Part shown: positions 33,580-46,405 of the stretch, piece by piece | How the letters are laid out: every line of letters starts with the position of its first letter | Position numbering within the stretch: the stretch's first letter is position 1 | Assembly: GCF_901709675.1 (NCBI RefSeq) | Contig: NC_051093.1 | Coordinates: forward strand, 1,444,553 to 1,508,552 | From: Syngnathus acus | Taxonomy: Eukaryota > Chordata > Actinopteri > Syngnathiformes > Syngnathidae | Direction of reading: 5' to 3' | Length of the DNA: 64,000 bases | Translations under genes and position numbers: made by a program | Notes under the pieces: model-generated | What the model saw: only the letters and a program-made list of their open reading frames with translations | What the model was told of the DNA's origin: nothing | Databases searched by the model: none

Positions 33580-36500
33580 TCATAACTCGTCCAGAAAAGG
33601 GGTATTGATAAGATGTCCACAAGCTGCCATTGTCTTCTTGCCGTCCATAAATTTTCTTGCAGCCTTGATTAGATGAAATAAGAGAAATGATATCGTGTGC
33701 CATCGTCCTTTCCTTCCTTGGAAATTGAGCATTGTTAGCAGTCACTTTCAGAAGACACTCACCTTGACCACATGTTCCCGGGTGATGGCATCGATGGCTT
33801 GGAGAACCGCCTCGGGCGGCCGGTACGCTGCGGTCTCCAGGGCCTGAGCGCCAATCTCGGCCATCAGGCCGTCCGAGCTCTCAGTTGACAGCAGATAATC
33901 CACTTTGGCCTGAATCCTGCACACAAAGTGTGGGTAGCAATGTCACATCTCTGCAGTCTGCATTCTTCGTTTGGATACATTTCAAATTGTATGAATGCTG
34001 AAAATGTCAGCTTCTCAACGGTCAATATCTGTTGTCCTCCCTGATAGCAGATAGATGTGCTAGATCAATACGAAACATTTGCGCTTATTATGGAAAAGAA
34101 TGATGAAAATGTTTGGCAATTTTCTGACATGTTAATCAGTGTGCCAGTTTGAAACAATGTCGTGTCTTTGACACTGAAAGCGTATCTCTGCAATCTTCAG
34201 CCCAAACTCACTTTGCTCTTGTGATGTCATCCTCTGTTACGGTGCCCTCGGCCACGCTGCCCACTTGAGCGATGGCCACTCTGATGGCCTGTACAAGATG
34301 GCGACGACAAGGAGCATTGGGTGATTTGTGAGCTAAGGTCAGCTCGGCCTTTTTTGTGCGTGTGCGCCAGGACTCACGTCTCTGGCGACGTTCGCTTGCG
34401 AGATGGTGTAGACGCCGAACAGACCCGAGTCGGAATATGAGGCGTTGAAGGCTGAAGCCTGACAGAAAAGCAGAGACGATTTAAGTCGGGACAACACTAT
34501 GTTGAAGATCATCTGTGGTGATTCAAAATAAATGTTATTTTTGGTCCTACAGTTTGTTCCAAGGAACTGTCTTTGTGTTTCCGCCGGAGGTGCGGACTTC
34601 ACCATATGGATGGCCGTGTTCGGCTGCAACCAGCGTCGCTAATTGTTGCTGTTGGCTCAACGGGTAACATGCAACACCATCCCAGCGGCCAAACCAGAGG
34701 TTACCTTGGTGACGCCCTGGCTCAGTTTACTGGTGATGCCAGTGCCCCGCTTAACGTGTGGTTCAACTCCCAGGATCTTTTGCAGCACGGCAAAGGCGGT
34801 GGCCTCCGTGCCGCCCGCCACGCCGCCTTCGCTGACAACCAGCGCATGAACCTGGCTGTCCTGGTTCTGAACACGAAGCTCACCTGGAAGCAACGGAGCG
34901 CGGTTACGGTAGACGGCGGGGACGGCGATTTCATGAGGTGAACGAACATGGTCTTTACCGCCACGGTAAGTCGCTTGAACGAGTGGCGCTCCGGCCCCAC
35001 TGCGGACACTGAGGAACCTCTTGCTCAGCTCTGTCAGGTCAGAGTGCTTTACTCCTGAAAACAGACACGTCGGAGGCAGGATGTTATGAAAAAAAAAAAA
35101 AAGGAGCCACCATGAGGAGCAGACACTCACCGAGCCCTACGACAGCCATTCGGCCGGTGGTGAAATGGTCCTCCACAAATGAGTGCAGCTACATGTGGAA
35201 GACAACAACACAGAGGCGTTCAAAGAAAAATCAGCTGCTTGCTAGAAAAAGGTTGAGCAGCTAAGCAGGTGCATCCAAATGTTTTCAGAGGCTCAAACTT
35301 AGATCAAGGAGCAAAAGCATCCATATATACCATAAGAAAGTAAGTAAACAATAAAGAGTGGATGAATGTTCAAGAAGAGCCCTTTGCTAGAACCGGGCGC
35401 TTGATTGATCAATAAATGACAATGTCAACCGGTAAAAACAGATCCACATTTCAAAGTTTGAAGAAGAAAAAAAAAAGTGCAAATTCATACTTGCTGAGGA
35501 GAGACTTTTCCGACCATGTGCTCTGGGCAGTACAGCGAGTTGGACAGGGTGTTTTTATAAGCCGCTTCATGCAACTTCTCAATCACACCTGAATGGAGAA
35601 GACGGAGGAGACTCATTCCAAAATGTGCATTGGGGTGCCTTTGCTGGGATGAAAAAACATCATCAGTTGGCAACATGTTAAAATGCTGCTCTAGGTCTTG
35701 TCTCATCAAGATGGGATGGGCACGCGGCGGCCTCCTCGGTTCTTTTAACCAGGTTACATAGTCGAGGGCAAGGGTCACCAACCTTTCTTAAACCGAGAGC
35801 TACTTCCTGGGTACTGATGAAGACAAAGGGCTACCAGTTTGTCACACACTTGTGAAATAGCCAATTTGCTCAATTTGGCTTTCACTATGTGTTATTATTG
35901 TCATTTCCAGTTCACATGTAAGTGTGATTTTAACAAGAATAGCAAAAATACAGTCAAACATTGGTTTTTGACCACAATCCGTTCCAGAAGGCGGTTCGAG
36001 AAGCAAATCGGTCGAATTCCGAATCTATTTTTCCCATTTCAAATAATGGAAAAAACTTTAATCCGTTTCAAGACAAAAAAAACCTCGCATTTTTAAGCAT
36101 TTTTTCATTTGCGCATATTTGTCCGATCGCGCAACCATAGCGCGTCGCCCACCGCGCAACTGCACCGCGCTGGTTGCATTATTGTGACAGAGCCGTCGCT
36201 GAAATTTAGAAAATATCTTTAAAGTCCTGATGTACTTTCCAAAATTTAAGTGGACCTAAGTGCGCAGGGAGCTTAATTTTGTCCGATCGCGCAACTGCAG
36301 CGCATAGCCGAACACGCAACAGTAGCGCGTCACCGACCGCGCAACTGCACCGCGCTGGTTGCATTATTGTGACAGAGCCGTCGCTAAAATTTTGAAAATA
36401 TTTTTAAAGTCCTGATGTACTTTCCAAAATTTAAGTGGACCTCAGTGCGCAGGGAGCTTAATTTGGTCTGATCGCGCAGGGAGCTTAATTTGGTCTGATC

Positions 36501-39029
36501 GCGCAGCAACCGCAGCGCGCCGGGCGCTCACTGTCGCATTGCTTTAAGAGCGTCTTTGTGTTTTAGTATGGCTTTACTGCTCCCACTTGCGTTCTTTGGA
36601 GGCATGATTAGGGGTTAATAAAATCCTCAAAGTAACGAAAATACAATAACAACAGAGTCAGTTGGCATCCGGGCCGCACGGTCGGGTTTTCTCGGGTCCT
36701 CCCGGCTCATCTCGCGAGGTTCGACCTCCGAATTTTGTTCGACAACCGAAGCAAAAAAATCTCGAATTTTTTGTTCGAATTCTGATTTGTTCGAGAACCA
36801 GGACGTTCGAAAACCGAGGTTTGACTAAAATAAATAGATGCAGCTCACTGACAAGTGCCGCTATTTGAGCTAATTTTAGAACAGTCCTGCGGGCGACTCA
36901 TGCGGTCCTCACGGGCGACCTGGTGCCCGCGGGCACCATGTTGGTGACCCCTGGTCGAGGGTGCGGCCTTGAGCACAACAGTTTGCCAAAAGCATGTGGC
37001 CACAAAAGCCGATTGCCACGCGGTGGCCGGGCGCTGAGACCACTGACCTAGCTGAGGAGCTCGCTTGGCCCGATCCTTGTCGGCAATCACCCTGGATGTC
37101 AGGTCACACACCTCCCAGGGCCTGAACTCCTGTGCCGTGGTCACGTTGACCAAATACTCCAAAATGTTATCTCTGCTCACACACAAAAACATTGGTGTCA
37201 GCACGCGGCACGGCATCCATCTCTGAGCGGCAACTCAACGGAAGTGGGCCGACGGCATCCATCCTTACAGGTCATCTCTAAAGCAGCGTGCGGTGTAGAC
37301 CATGGTTTCTCGGGACAGCGCAGCACTGCGGGTGGATGGCCGAGAGCACAAACAGGATCACGCTTACACTTGTCAGATAGGCACTCGGCGAGCACGAGAG
37401 AACCTGACCTCAGATTGGCTCCGAGTGCTTCAACGCCACGGCAGAGCTTGAAGGCAGAAACGCCTTTAGTGGTCTGCAAAACAAAAGGAACCTGTGAGGA
37501 AAAATCAAACCCATACCAAAGCCCAGAGCGGCACATTGGACAGGGCCACGACAAACTGGCCTCTTCTTTATCCTCTTGGAAGAGTGAGCCAGTGTTGCGG
37601 CCACCTTTGCTGCAAACATCTGGCAACTCTTGGATTATTACAATTCTACGACGTTACACCATTTCTGTATGGTTTCACAAAGTCCAACACTGCAGAGTGG
37701 TATTCTTCTTTTTTAAAAACACACGACAAAACGTTTTGCTAGGTATTTTGGGGGACTGGAACAGCTTAATGGCATTTCCATTCATTTCAATGACGATGGT
37801 GACACGTCCCGGCGAAAGGTTCAAAGGGATTGGACACGTGCCAACTTACCAGGCTGGCAGCCAGCCGCAGCACATGAGCGACACCCTGGTTCTCCACAGA
37901 CTCATAGCGACTCCCCGCTTTCACAAACACACCCACGCTGGACAGTGGTGAGTAGTTCTCCAAGGACGCTATCACCAACCCGTTTGGGAGCTTGGACACC
38001 TGATGCGAAGCAGACGCTTACCTTTGACCAAGGCCGGCAAAATAAATTAATCCGTGAAGTAGCACCAACCTGGACATTTTGAGGAGCGGGCAGCGACACT
38101 CCGGACGACTGGTATCCCGTGTAGGACTCAGTCAGCGCTTCACTTGGCCTGGCAGCTGCATAGCAACGCTTCTACATGAACCACAGAGACACAAATTAAG
38201 GCTGGGGATACGGCCTTGAAATAAAATATTCACACAATTAGTGTGGCGATGAGAGCCAAAGAAGCCAAAAAGAAAAATTGTCATTAACCTAGTCCTACAC
38301 CCAAAAAAATTGCATTCGACAACATTTTAATGCATACACCTTTCCACTGAAACTCAAACAGTTGCGGATTTCATAAGGCAAAGTCGACCTCCAGAGTCCA
38401 GACAGTCGCTGTCTAATAGTGCACGTTTACATTGCATTAAGGGGAAGTTGATTGAGTGTACACCAGACCAGCAAAACAAAACATGTTAGCGTCCATCTTG
38501 ATTTAGTCACATTCAAGTTAATGTTAAGTTGAGAACGGCACAAGGATTGTAATTAAAAGGAGCGTCCATTATGATTTCAGTCCATACGGTTGGGACATTT
38601 TTAATTGGTGCTGTACCGTGAGATTTTTCCGATGTAAATGATGAACTTTGGCTCATTCAACGCGGGTTGAAGAAAAAATGCTTTACTAATGCAGGGAAAA
38701 AACAAGGCATTCCGAATATGACCTTCAGGTCGTGTCGAACTGAGGCAAGTAGAAGAGCACACGCGCATTGTCGCATATTTGACGTTTGGCACACTAGTAA
38801 TGACCCAACGGAGACAAATGCACATAACTGCAGGATTTTTTTTTTATTCTTAAAAAACGCCGCATTAGCCAGCCCTGACAAGCTAACTAGCCGGTCGGCT
38901 AACCACAAAACTAAGTGCGAGTTCACATTTGTCAACTAACGACCGGTGGCCAAACTAAAATGAACAGCAGTGACAAGAAGAAATCCCACAACTCACAGAG
39001 AGATTGTTTAAGGATCGAATTCCCCTCAT
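33580..39029 (-). CDS. uqcrc2: uqcrc2, complex III core protein 2 (intact)
   Basis: UQCRC2 is the matrix-side core 2 subunit of cytochrome bc1 (respiratory complex III), a catalytically inactive member of the M16 peptidase fold. Fourteen coding exons: 38997-39029 ([11 protein letters not shown], start of the mitochondrial presequence), 38070-38171, 37850-37999 ([16 protein letters not shown]), 37409-37473, 37269-37325, 37048-37172, 35491-35588, 35131-35188, 34959-35054, 34705-34883 ([18 protein letters not shown]), 34378-34458 ([19 protein letters not shown]), 34212-34288, 33763-33916, 33580-33663 (ends NTPFLDEL). All junctions are GT-AG with matching phases; the total is 1,359 bp = 452 aa, against 453 in human. 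The intron between 35588 and 37048 holds an 875-bp transposon. Confidence 0.97.
35951..36825. mobile_element. TIR element with internal ~160-bp repeats
   Basis: Starts CAGTCAAACATTGGTTTTTG after TA and ends in the near-complement AAAACCGAGGTTTGAC. Extended sub-terminal inverted similarity (GTTCGAGAAGC / TTCGAGAACC) supports a pogo/Tigger-like non-autonomous element, but that class is a guess. Inside, blocks beginning GTCCGATCGCGCAAC start at 36121 and 36281, and a degenerate third near 36465, each with the same TGACAGAGCCGTCGCT core. A second truncated copy lies at 8111-8514. No ORF. It lies in a uqcrc2 intron. Confidence 0.75.
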
Positions 39030-39122
39030 GTCTCCGACGTCGACGGCCAGAGGAGGACAAATATGGCGGACTAGTGACGTCAATGGGTCCGCTCCACCGC
39101 GGTGTCTGATGGCCACATTCGG

Positions 39123-39427
39123 TAAAGTTAAAGTCCCAATGATCGTCACACACATACCTGGGTGTGGTAAAATTTGTCCTCTGCATTTAACCCATCCCCG
39201 TGTGATTTTAATCCATCCCCTGGGGGAGAGGGGAGCAGTGAGCAGCAGCGGTGCCGCGCTCGGGAATCAGTTGGTGATCTAACCGCCCAATTCCAACCCT
39301 TAATGCTGAGTGCCAAGCAGGGAGGCAATGGGTCCCGTTTTTATAGTTTTTGGTATGACCCGGCCGGGGTTTGAACCCACAACCTTCCAGTCTCAGGGCG
39401 GACACTCTACCACTAGGCCACTGAGCT
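39123..39427 (-). mobile_element. tRNA-derived SINE, copy 1
   Basis: On the minus strand the head resembles a tRNA: A box TGGCCTAGTGGTAGAGTG and B box GGTTCAAACCC about 30 bp later. A conserved body follows, and the 3' tail is (TTTAAC)-like at 39123-39133. It lies just upstream of uqcrc2. Two further copies, at 48203 and 58235, are nearly identical and have the same orientation. Confidence 0.85.
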
Positions 39428-40050
39428 TAAAGAGCCAAATAGTTTGCAATCAAACGTTCTATCTTTGTAAACTCCGTTTTTGATGGATACTTGAGGACAA
39501 AGGCTGTTCATGTGACGTGCTTTATTTTTGCATACCAGAGTTGGTCCGTATGTCCTAAATATGTAAAGAATACCACACAAAAACGAAACACACAAAATGT
39601 ATCATAGCGTACACTTGGATTCGATCAGAGTATGCCAGCTTGTTCACAACGAAGACAACAGTTCTTTGGTTCTGATGTTTACTGTGAGCTTGGCTTTCTT
39701 TTACAAGTCAAGACAAGCAGATGTTTTAAAATAACATTTTATTAGTCACTTTTGATTCTATTTACTGACACAATTACAAAAATAGTCAACATGAAGTTAA
39801 TATAATCCTGAAAAAAAAAAACATTTGCAATAGAAAGCACACCTTACATTTGTCAGAGTACCTGAAAATAATATCTTAAAAATATTCACAGTTGGATTTG
39901 TTTGCCCATACAGCATATTGCTGATAGAACAATTGTCAGCATGTCCTTCTCACAGTTTGACGTAGTTCAAATAAATAATCCAAAAACACAGCTACAAGGA
40001 CCATCGTGCCGTGTCCCCTGTAGCGAAAGGAGACTCACGGGCATCGTCAC
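39428..40050. other. 3' UTR of the kelch gene and spacer
   Basis: Non-coding. The minus-strand kelch transcript probably ends here: an AATAAA signal on the minus strand is at 39738-39743, about 310 bp after the stop codon. No other gene is seen. Confidence 0.5.
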
Positions 40051-43000
40051 TTAGCTGTTTGGCAAAGCGGGGAAGTAGTGCGACACACCGTCTTTCCTCA
40101 GCAGAAGCGACACGCAGCTGAGCCAGCTTCGACTGGTGGGCATCTCGCCGACAATCTCCCATGTGTCCGTCTTGTCGCAGTATCGCTCGATAGTGTCGTG
40201 ATATCTGACAGGTGGTGGGGAAGATCAGACGTCCATTTGTTAACGCGACAGAAAATGCAAAGGTGTGGACAGCTTTGCTTTCACCTCACCGGTCCCATCC
40301 TTCCTCCCCTCCCAGGACGAAGATCTTTCCATCCACCACAGCGACACCGGGCCGGTAGCGTCGTTCTTTCATGGGAGCGCACATGGTCCACTGGTCTGTC
40401 TTGGGGTCGTAGCACTCTACCTTGTCTGTGTTTTCCTTGGAGGCGTGCCACCCACCTAAAGTTCAGAACAAAAAACCTCAGGTTGCCATTTGATTTACTC
40501 AAGCAACTGAACTTGATACCCAAGTTAGCATCACACGGGGTTCGAACATTTACCGTATTTTCCGCCCTAAAAGGCGCACCTAAAAACCTAAAATTTTCTC
40601 AAAAGCCGAGTGCGCCTTATATATGGATCAACTGATGAATTTGTTGATCCATACTGGTTGTACACAGTGCTCTGCCAAAATGTTTCAGTACGTTTTAGTA
40701 CGACTAATAAATTACAAGGTCGCATCGCTTCCCAGCATTACGGCAACTGTAGTCAGGGGGCGTCACCGAATAGCTGTTGTACCCGCGAGGCTATTTCCTG
40801 TCAAAATAGGCTGCTCTGTTAATGTTTCGAGTAAATCTACGGATCGATATGGAAGGGAAACATAGGTAAGTAGTACCAATGAGTTAGATCGAACTTTAGT
40901 CAGTTCCGATCATTTTATAGGAGATCGTTTGAGAAACGCGATTGTTTACACTTTGCTGAGGCTCATGGGAGATTGCGAGGTGAGGCTCGTGAGACTTTGC
41001 GGATGGCTAATGCTATTGCGATAGCTGCTATACGTACCAGGCTATTTCATGTCAAAATAGGCTGCTCTGTTAATGTTTCGAGTAAATCTACGGATCGATA
41101 TGGAAGGGAAACATAGGTAAGTAGTACCAATGCGTTGGATCGAACTTTAGTCAGTTCCGATCATTTTATAGGAGATCGTTTGAGAAACGCGATTGTTTAC
41201 ACTTTGCTGAGGCTCAGGGGAGATTGCGAGGTGAGGCTCGTGAGACTTTGCGGATGGCTAATGCTATTGCGATAGCTGCTATACGTACCAGGCTATTTCA
41301 TGTCAAAATAGGCTGCTCTGTTAATGTTTCGAGTAAATCTACGGATCGATATGGAAGGGAAACATAGGTAAGTAGTACCAATGCGTTAGATCGAACTTTA
41401 GTCAGTTCCGATCATTTTATAGGAGATCGTTTGAGAAACGCGATTGTTTACACTTTGCTGAGGCTCATGGGAGATTGCGAGGTGAGGCTCGTGAGACTTT
41501 GCGGATGGCTAATGCTATTGCGATAGCTGCTATACGTACCAGGCTATTTCATGTCAAAATAGGCTGCTCTGTTAATGTTTCGAGTAAATCTACGGATCGA
41601 TATGGAAGGGAAACATAGGTAAGTAGTACCAATGCGTTAGATCGAACTTTAGTCAGTTCCGATCATTTTATAGGAGATCGTTTGAGAAACGCGATTGTTT
41701 ACACTTTGCTGAGGCTCATGGGAGATTGCGAGGTGAGGCTCGTGAGACTTTGCGGATGGCTAATGCTATTGCGATAGCTGCTATACGTACCAGGCTATTT
41801 CATGCCAAAATAGGCTGCTCTGTTAATGTTTCGAGTAAATCTACGGATCGATATGGAAGGGAAACATAGGTAAGTAGTACCAATGCGTTGGATCGAACTT
41901 TAGTCAGTTCCGATCATTTTATAGGAGATCGTTTGAGAAACGCGATTGTTTACACTTTGCTGAGGCTCATGGGAGATTGCGAGGTGAGGCTCGTGAGACT
42001 TTGCGGATGGCTAATGCTATTGCGATAGCTGCTATACGTACCAGGCTATTTCATGTCAAAATAGGCTGCTCTGTTAATGTTTCGAGTAAATCTACGGATC
42101 GATATGGAAGGGAAACATAGGTAAGTAGTACCAATGCGTTGGATCGAACTTTAGTCAGTTCCGATCATTTTATAGGAGATCGTTTGAGAAACGCGATTGT
42201 TTACACTTCGCTGAGGCTCGTGAGACTTTGCGGATGGCTAATGCTATTGCGATAGCTGCTATACGTACCAGGCTATTTCATGTCAAAATAGGCTGCTCTG
42301 TTAATGTTTCGAGTAAATCTACGGATCGATATGGAAGGGAAACATAGGTAAGTAGTACCAATGCGTTAGATCGAACTTTAGTCAGTTCTGATCATTTTAT
42401 AGGAGATCGTTTGAGAAACGCGATTGTTTACAGAGGGCTCGTTGGTTATTGGCTAGTGGATGCATACCGCAACCCTAGTCAACCTCAGTTTGATGCAGTA
42501 TAGCTTCTATTTTATGCGCCTTATAAGCCGGTGCGCCTTATATATGGACAAAGTTTTAAAATGGGCCGTTCATTGAAGGTGCGCCTTATAACCCGGTGCG
42601 CCTTTTAGGGCGGAAAATACGGTATATGGGTGATTCTTTTGTGTGACAATGGAGGGAGCACATGTGAAAAACTACTGCTGCGGGGGGCACCACAATTACA
42701 AATGAATTTAGACAGTTTTTCTAAAAGTGCTTTTTTTTTTTTTTTTTTTACAGTTTTTAGATTTGCAACTAAAATAGTAGCAGAATGTGTCATCATAGCA
42801 CCCATTGAGAATAAAGCTAATGCTTCATTTTCTGTTCAGTGTCAACCTTTGACACAATGAGAGTCAAGTAAATACAGTCAAGCCAAATACTATACCTATG
42901 ACGTAAATCTTTCCATTCAGCGTACAAGCCGCAGAACCCGAACGACTAATCTGCATCCGAGAAACCTCCGTCCACATAGCAGTTTTCGGGTTGTACACTT

Positions 43001-45554
43001 GTGTGAGATCGGAGCCGTCGCCGTCTTCCAAAACGGCTCCGCCTACGGGACAGACAAAAGGCACACACGGTCAACAAGAGGCCAGGATCGTTTGACAATT
43101 TAGAATCTTAAAGTGAGGCGCTTTATTATAAATTAGGAGGGCAGCGTGTTCTACCTGTAACATAGAGAAGACCGTCCAGCGCCACGACAGCAGGACTTGT
43201 GACTGCCATCTTGACGCAGCCCACAAACTGCCAGCAATTGGTGTGAGGGTTGTAGCACTCCACGGAGGCCAGACGAAAGTGACCTTCCCAGCCGCCCACA
43301 GCATACACAAAACCATCCAGCATCACAAGGCCTGCCAGCAAGGACAGTGAGAGCGAGAGAGAAAGATGCTCATGTAGTCCAATGGCTATTTTGTTTTGTG
43401 TTTTTTTAAATACGATGACACAGAAGTTGCACGTCTTGCTGCGGCGAGTGAATGGAGAGCACTGCGACGTGAAATGAAACAGACTCACCGAGTTCTGAGC
43501 GAGACGTGTTCATGGGAGCCATTTCCATCCAGGTGTCGGAGCACGAGTCGTAGCGCCACATCTCCCTGCTGGCCGAGCCGTCTGGAAACTCCCCTCCGGC
43601 TAAATAAAGGGCGGAGTCTACAGGCGAGACGAGAGCAGGCGCACGCGGCTTGGTGGGGCTTGTGATCTCTTGGAGATTAATTGAAGTTCACGAGGATAAT
43701 AAGAACCATGGACTTTACGGTCACTTTTGTCTCAGCCCACCTGACACCACCAGCCCGTGCTTGCTCACAGCGAAGGGCAGGCAGGCATGGTCCCTCCACT
43801 TATTCGTCAGGGGATCGAAGCTCTCCACGCTGCGCAGCACCACTTTGTCATCCTCGCCGCCAACTGTTATGATTACTTCCGATGTCCCTGTTACCATGGA
43901 AACATAAGAATGGTAACAGAACCCCCACTCCGGTAACATGATGCGAAGGGTGGCACTATTTTTTGACAGTCAAATAAATTACTCCCACGCAGCGTCTAAC
44001 ATCTGTAATGGTAAAATGTTGACCTGTGGATCGGCGCGGCCGTACCCGGGAGCAGAAGAGCTCCCTTCGGCGGTCCTTCAGCAGCAGGTAGTCTTTGGCT
44101 TCTGAGATGAGCCTCTGGCATCTGCGGTTCTCCTTCACCACTTCCAGAGATTCAATCACATCATGCAGATAGTAGGGACTTATGAGGGGCAGGCGGACGT
44201 GCTCCAAGACCTGCAGGAAAAGAGCTAAGAGTCGAGCTCTTCGAATTCCACCGCAGCACGCGGCAGCTACGAAGCGTTCACTTCAAATCCCACCTTGTCA
44301 AAGCTCTGCTTGCGAGTCTGACATTTATTTTGCCACAGCATGGCGGCCTCGAACACCAATTCCTCTCTGGACACGTTGAGGTGGTCGCTGGCGAGGATTT
44401 CAGTTAGTTTGTCCACACACAAGGTCAAGAACTCCTCCTGCGAGAAAGAATTCAAACATGAATCAAACCGCCCGAGATTTGTGAAAGTACGACACAAATA
44501 GTACAAAGGAATTCCCTGAGTGGATTGGCGGCTTGGGCTCCTTAGTTTATGGCAGGCTTTCATTCCGCAACGTAACACACCTGTTGGCAAACGCCGCTAA
44601 AGTGACTGAGAATGTAGTCCATGCTTCGTTTCTCCAGCAGTTTACAGGAGTGGGCCTCGGCAAAGCAGTGGATCCCCACGCAGTTGATCTCGTCCATCTG
44701 ATGCTCCATGAAGCTGCAGCAGGCCTCTCTCACGGCCATCACGTCCAGCATGTTGGCTGCTGCCAACAGCGCCTAGACAGAGCAGAGTCGGTCAGGTTTC
44801 CACCACATCGGAGGGAGGGAGGGGCACGTAGACAGATGGCGGAGCTATGACTGAATTTGCCAACAGCCATGGAAAGCTGTGTGGCTGATGTTGGCTGCAG
44901 ACTTACTCTTTTGAATGAGAGGCTGCTGACGTCATGCAATTTATATAACCGTGCGCTTGTGAATTGTGTTGAGGTCTGGCATAACAGTGCACAAGGGTGG
45001 GAAAGCTTTGCGAGTATACGTTCTGTGCAAAAAGTCAAAGAACAGAATTTGGCAAAACCTACCTGGACATTTGCTTTGGAAATGTAGACCTCAGACGTAT
45101 AGGCATAGCTCACCAGCATGCCGACCATCTGCGGCTCTACTCCATTGATTGCCACCCGCTCCTGTTTGGACTCCTTCAGGGCAGTGCTAAACATTGTCTG
45201 GTGAATGGTCAGCAAAGGGGGATGAAGCCAAGCACACGTTCCACAATTAGGTCATCTGGGGCGGTTGAAACGGGGCGGTCTGAAAGGCACTTTAGGGTGG
45301 TATTGACTCATGCGTACCTCAAAGTAAGAGCTGAAGGAGGCCAGCACGATGCGGTGACAGGGGAACTCCTGTCCCCCGCAGCACAGCGTGACATCGCAGA
45401 AAGAGTTTTTGAGCCGCAGGGCGTTGAGACCCTGCAGGACCGTGTTGGGGTGCCGGGCTTCCACAAACAGGTAGCCTTCGCCGCACGGGGATCCCGGAGC
45501 AACATCTTCCTGGATGTTGCCAATTACAGAGTTGTCTGCCACAATCTCAGACAT
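40051..45554 (-). CDS. BTB-BACK-Kelch (KLHL-type) protein, intact
   Basis: A CUL3-adaptor-type kelch-like protein. Eleven coding exons: 45318-45554 (from MSEIVADNSV), 45063-45197, 44581-44772, 44294-44437, 44024-44210, 43741-43887, 43489-43668, 43155-43331, 42896-43042, 40290-40455, 40051-40204; total 1,866 bp = 621 aa. The BTB domain lies at residues ~50-160 (SFCDVTLCCGGQEFPCHRIV), then BACK to ~315 (NCVGIHCFAEAHSCKLL; LEHVRLPLISPYYL), then six kelch blades (VECYNPHTNCWQFVG, YVIGG, VECYDPKTDQWTM, ending CDKTDTWEIVGEMPTSRSWL). A noncoding 5' exon is likely, because a CGCAG acceptor precedes the start. The intron 40456-42895 holds the repeat-array transposon. The exact KLHL subtype could not be decided. 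Confidence 0.92.
40553..42622. mobile_element. Non-autonomous TIR element carrying a tandem array
   Basis: A 2.07-kb element bounded by TA, with perfect ~29-bp terminal inverted repeats (CCGTATTTTCCGCCCTAAAA). The left ~75 bp match the complement of the right end of the element at 9288-11076, and the right ~85 bp match the complement of that element's left end (shared words CCCATTTTAAAACT/AGTTTTAAAATGGG and TCCATATATAAG). It therefore belongs to the same family, in the opposite orientation. No THAP or YqaJ coding sequence remains; the interior is a 251-bp tandem array. It lies in a kelch-gene intron. Confidence 0.85.
40790..42432. repeat. 251-bp tandem repeat array, ~6.6 units
   Basis: Units start (GCTATTTC) at 40790, 41041, 41292, 41543, 41794, 42045 and 42272. 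Spacing is exactly 251 bp five times, then 227 bp where one unit lost 24 bp around 42205. The last unit is partial and stops near 42432. Units differ by only a few substitutions (CATGTC against CCTGTC or CATGCC; GTTAGA against GTTGGA). Each contains the imperfect inverted words CCGATCATTTTATAGGAGAT and CTACGGATCGATATGG. No reading frame is conserved along the unit. Confidence 0.95.
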
Positions 45555-46405
45555 TTCTAACGCTGGCGAGGAACCCTGCGAGTCCGCCCGAGAAAGGGAG
45601 GGTGAAGAAGAAAATAATCGACACTTTGAAATGCTCAACACTGGGTCAGATGCGCTCAGAAGGACTTGGTTTAAAGTCATCTCAACTAGGTTTGAGAAAA
45701 CATCTCACAAGTCAGTGACATCCCGAGATTAGCTTGTTAGCTCGCTGACTAATGAGGCTTAAGTAGCAGTGTCACGGTGCCAGTTTAGCAGGGGTTTGAC
45801 TAACTCTTTGACTTCCCCCCTCATTTTAATTATTGGCGATATTGCAAGCTTAAAAAAAATCGAGTGCACTCACCAGTAAGCATAATCGTTAAACGACAGC
45901 GTTAACAAACACGTTCGATCCGGGCAGGTGAAACGGAACGCAGACGCTTTCTCTTTTAATAGGCGGTTGGCAAACCACTTTTCGGGCTCATTACTGCCAC
46001 CTATAGGCAAAGGGGCAATGTAGTGTAACAGAATGCTGGCGTTCTTGTATCAGACACAAATACCGGGACACTACGAAACAAAAAAATTTGACCGTCAGAA
46101 AGTATGAACTTGCTCGTTAATCTATCTAGCGTGAAATCTGAAATCTAACTGAAAGCTGATATACTCACTTGTGACTTGTTCTGTGAAATGAATGGCAAGA
46201 GGTTGGAAACATGTTTATTGTACCTTCTGACATCTAATGGAAGAGCATTTCATTATCTTTCCTTAACTATACTTGACTGGTATAATGAATGTTATACAGC
46301 CACAGAAAGTCAAATTATTAACATTTTATTCATTATCCAGTATGAATGTTTTACAGGTGTATAGATCAAACTAAAGATTCCAAGTGTCATCTTTGATTGA
46401 GATCC
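45555..46405. other. Kelch 5' region and anks4b 3' flank
   Basis: Upstream of the kelch coding start, a pyrimidine-rich acceptor (CGGGCGGACTCGCAG near 45578) suggests a 5' UTR intron. A CpG-containing promoter is likely near 45900. On the minus strand an AATAAA at 46325-46330, about 76 bp after the anks4b stop, is a likely polyadenylation signal. No other gene seen. Confidence 0.45.

Noticed and set aside
40790-42432. CRISPR-like direct repeats
   Set aside because: Repeats are 251 bp and contiguous with no variable spacers, inside a eukaryotic TIR element.
40051-45554. Assigning a specific KLHL number
   Set aside because: BTB and kelch motifs are clear, but none of the remembered KLHL sequences matched well enough over the whole length.
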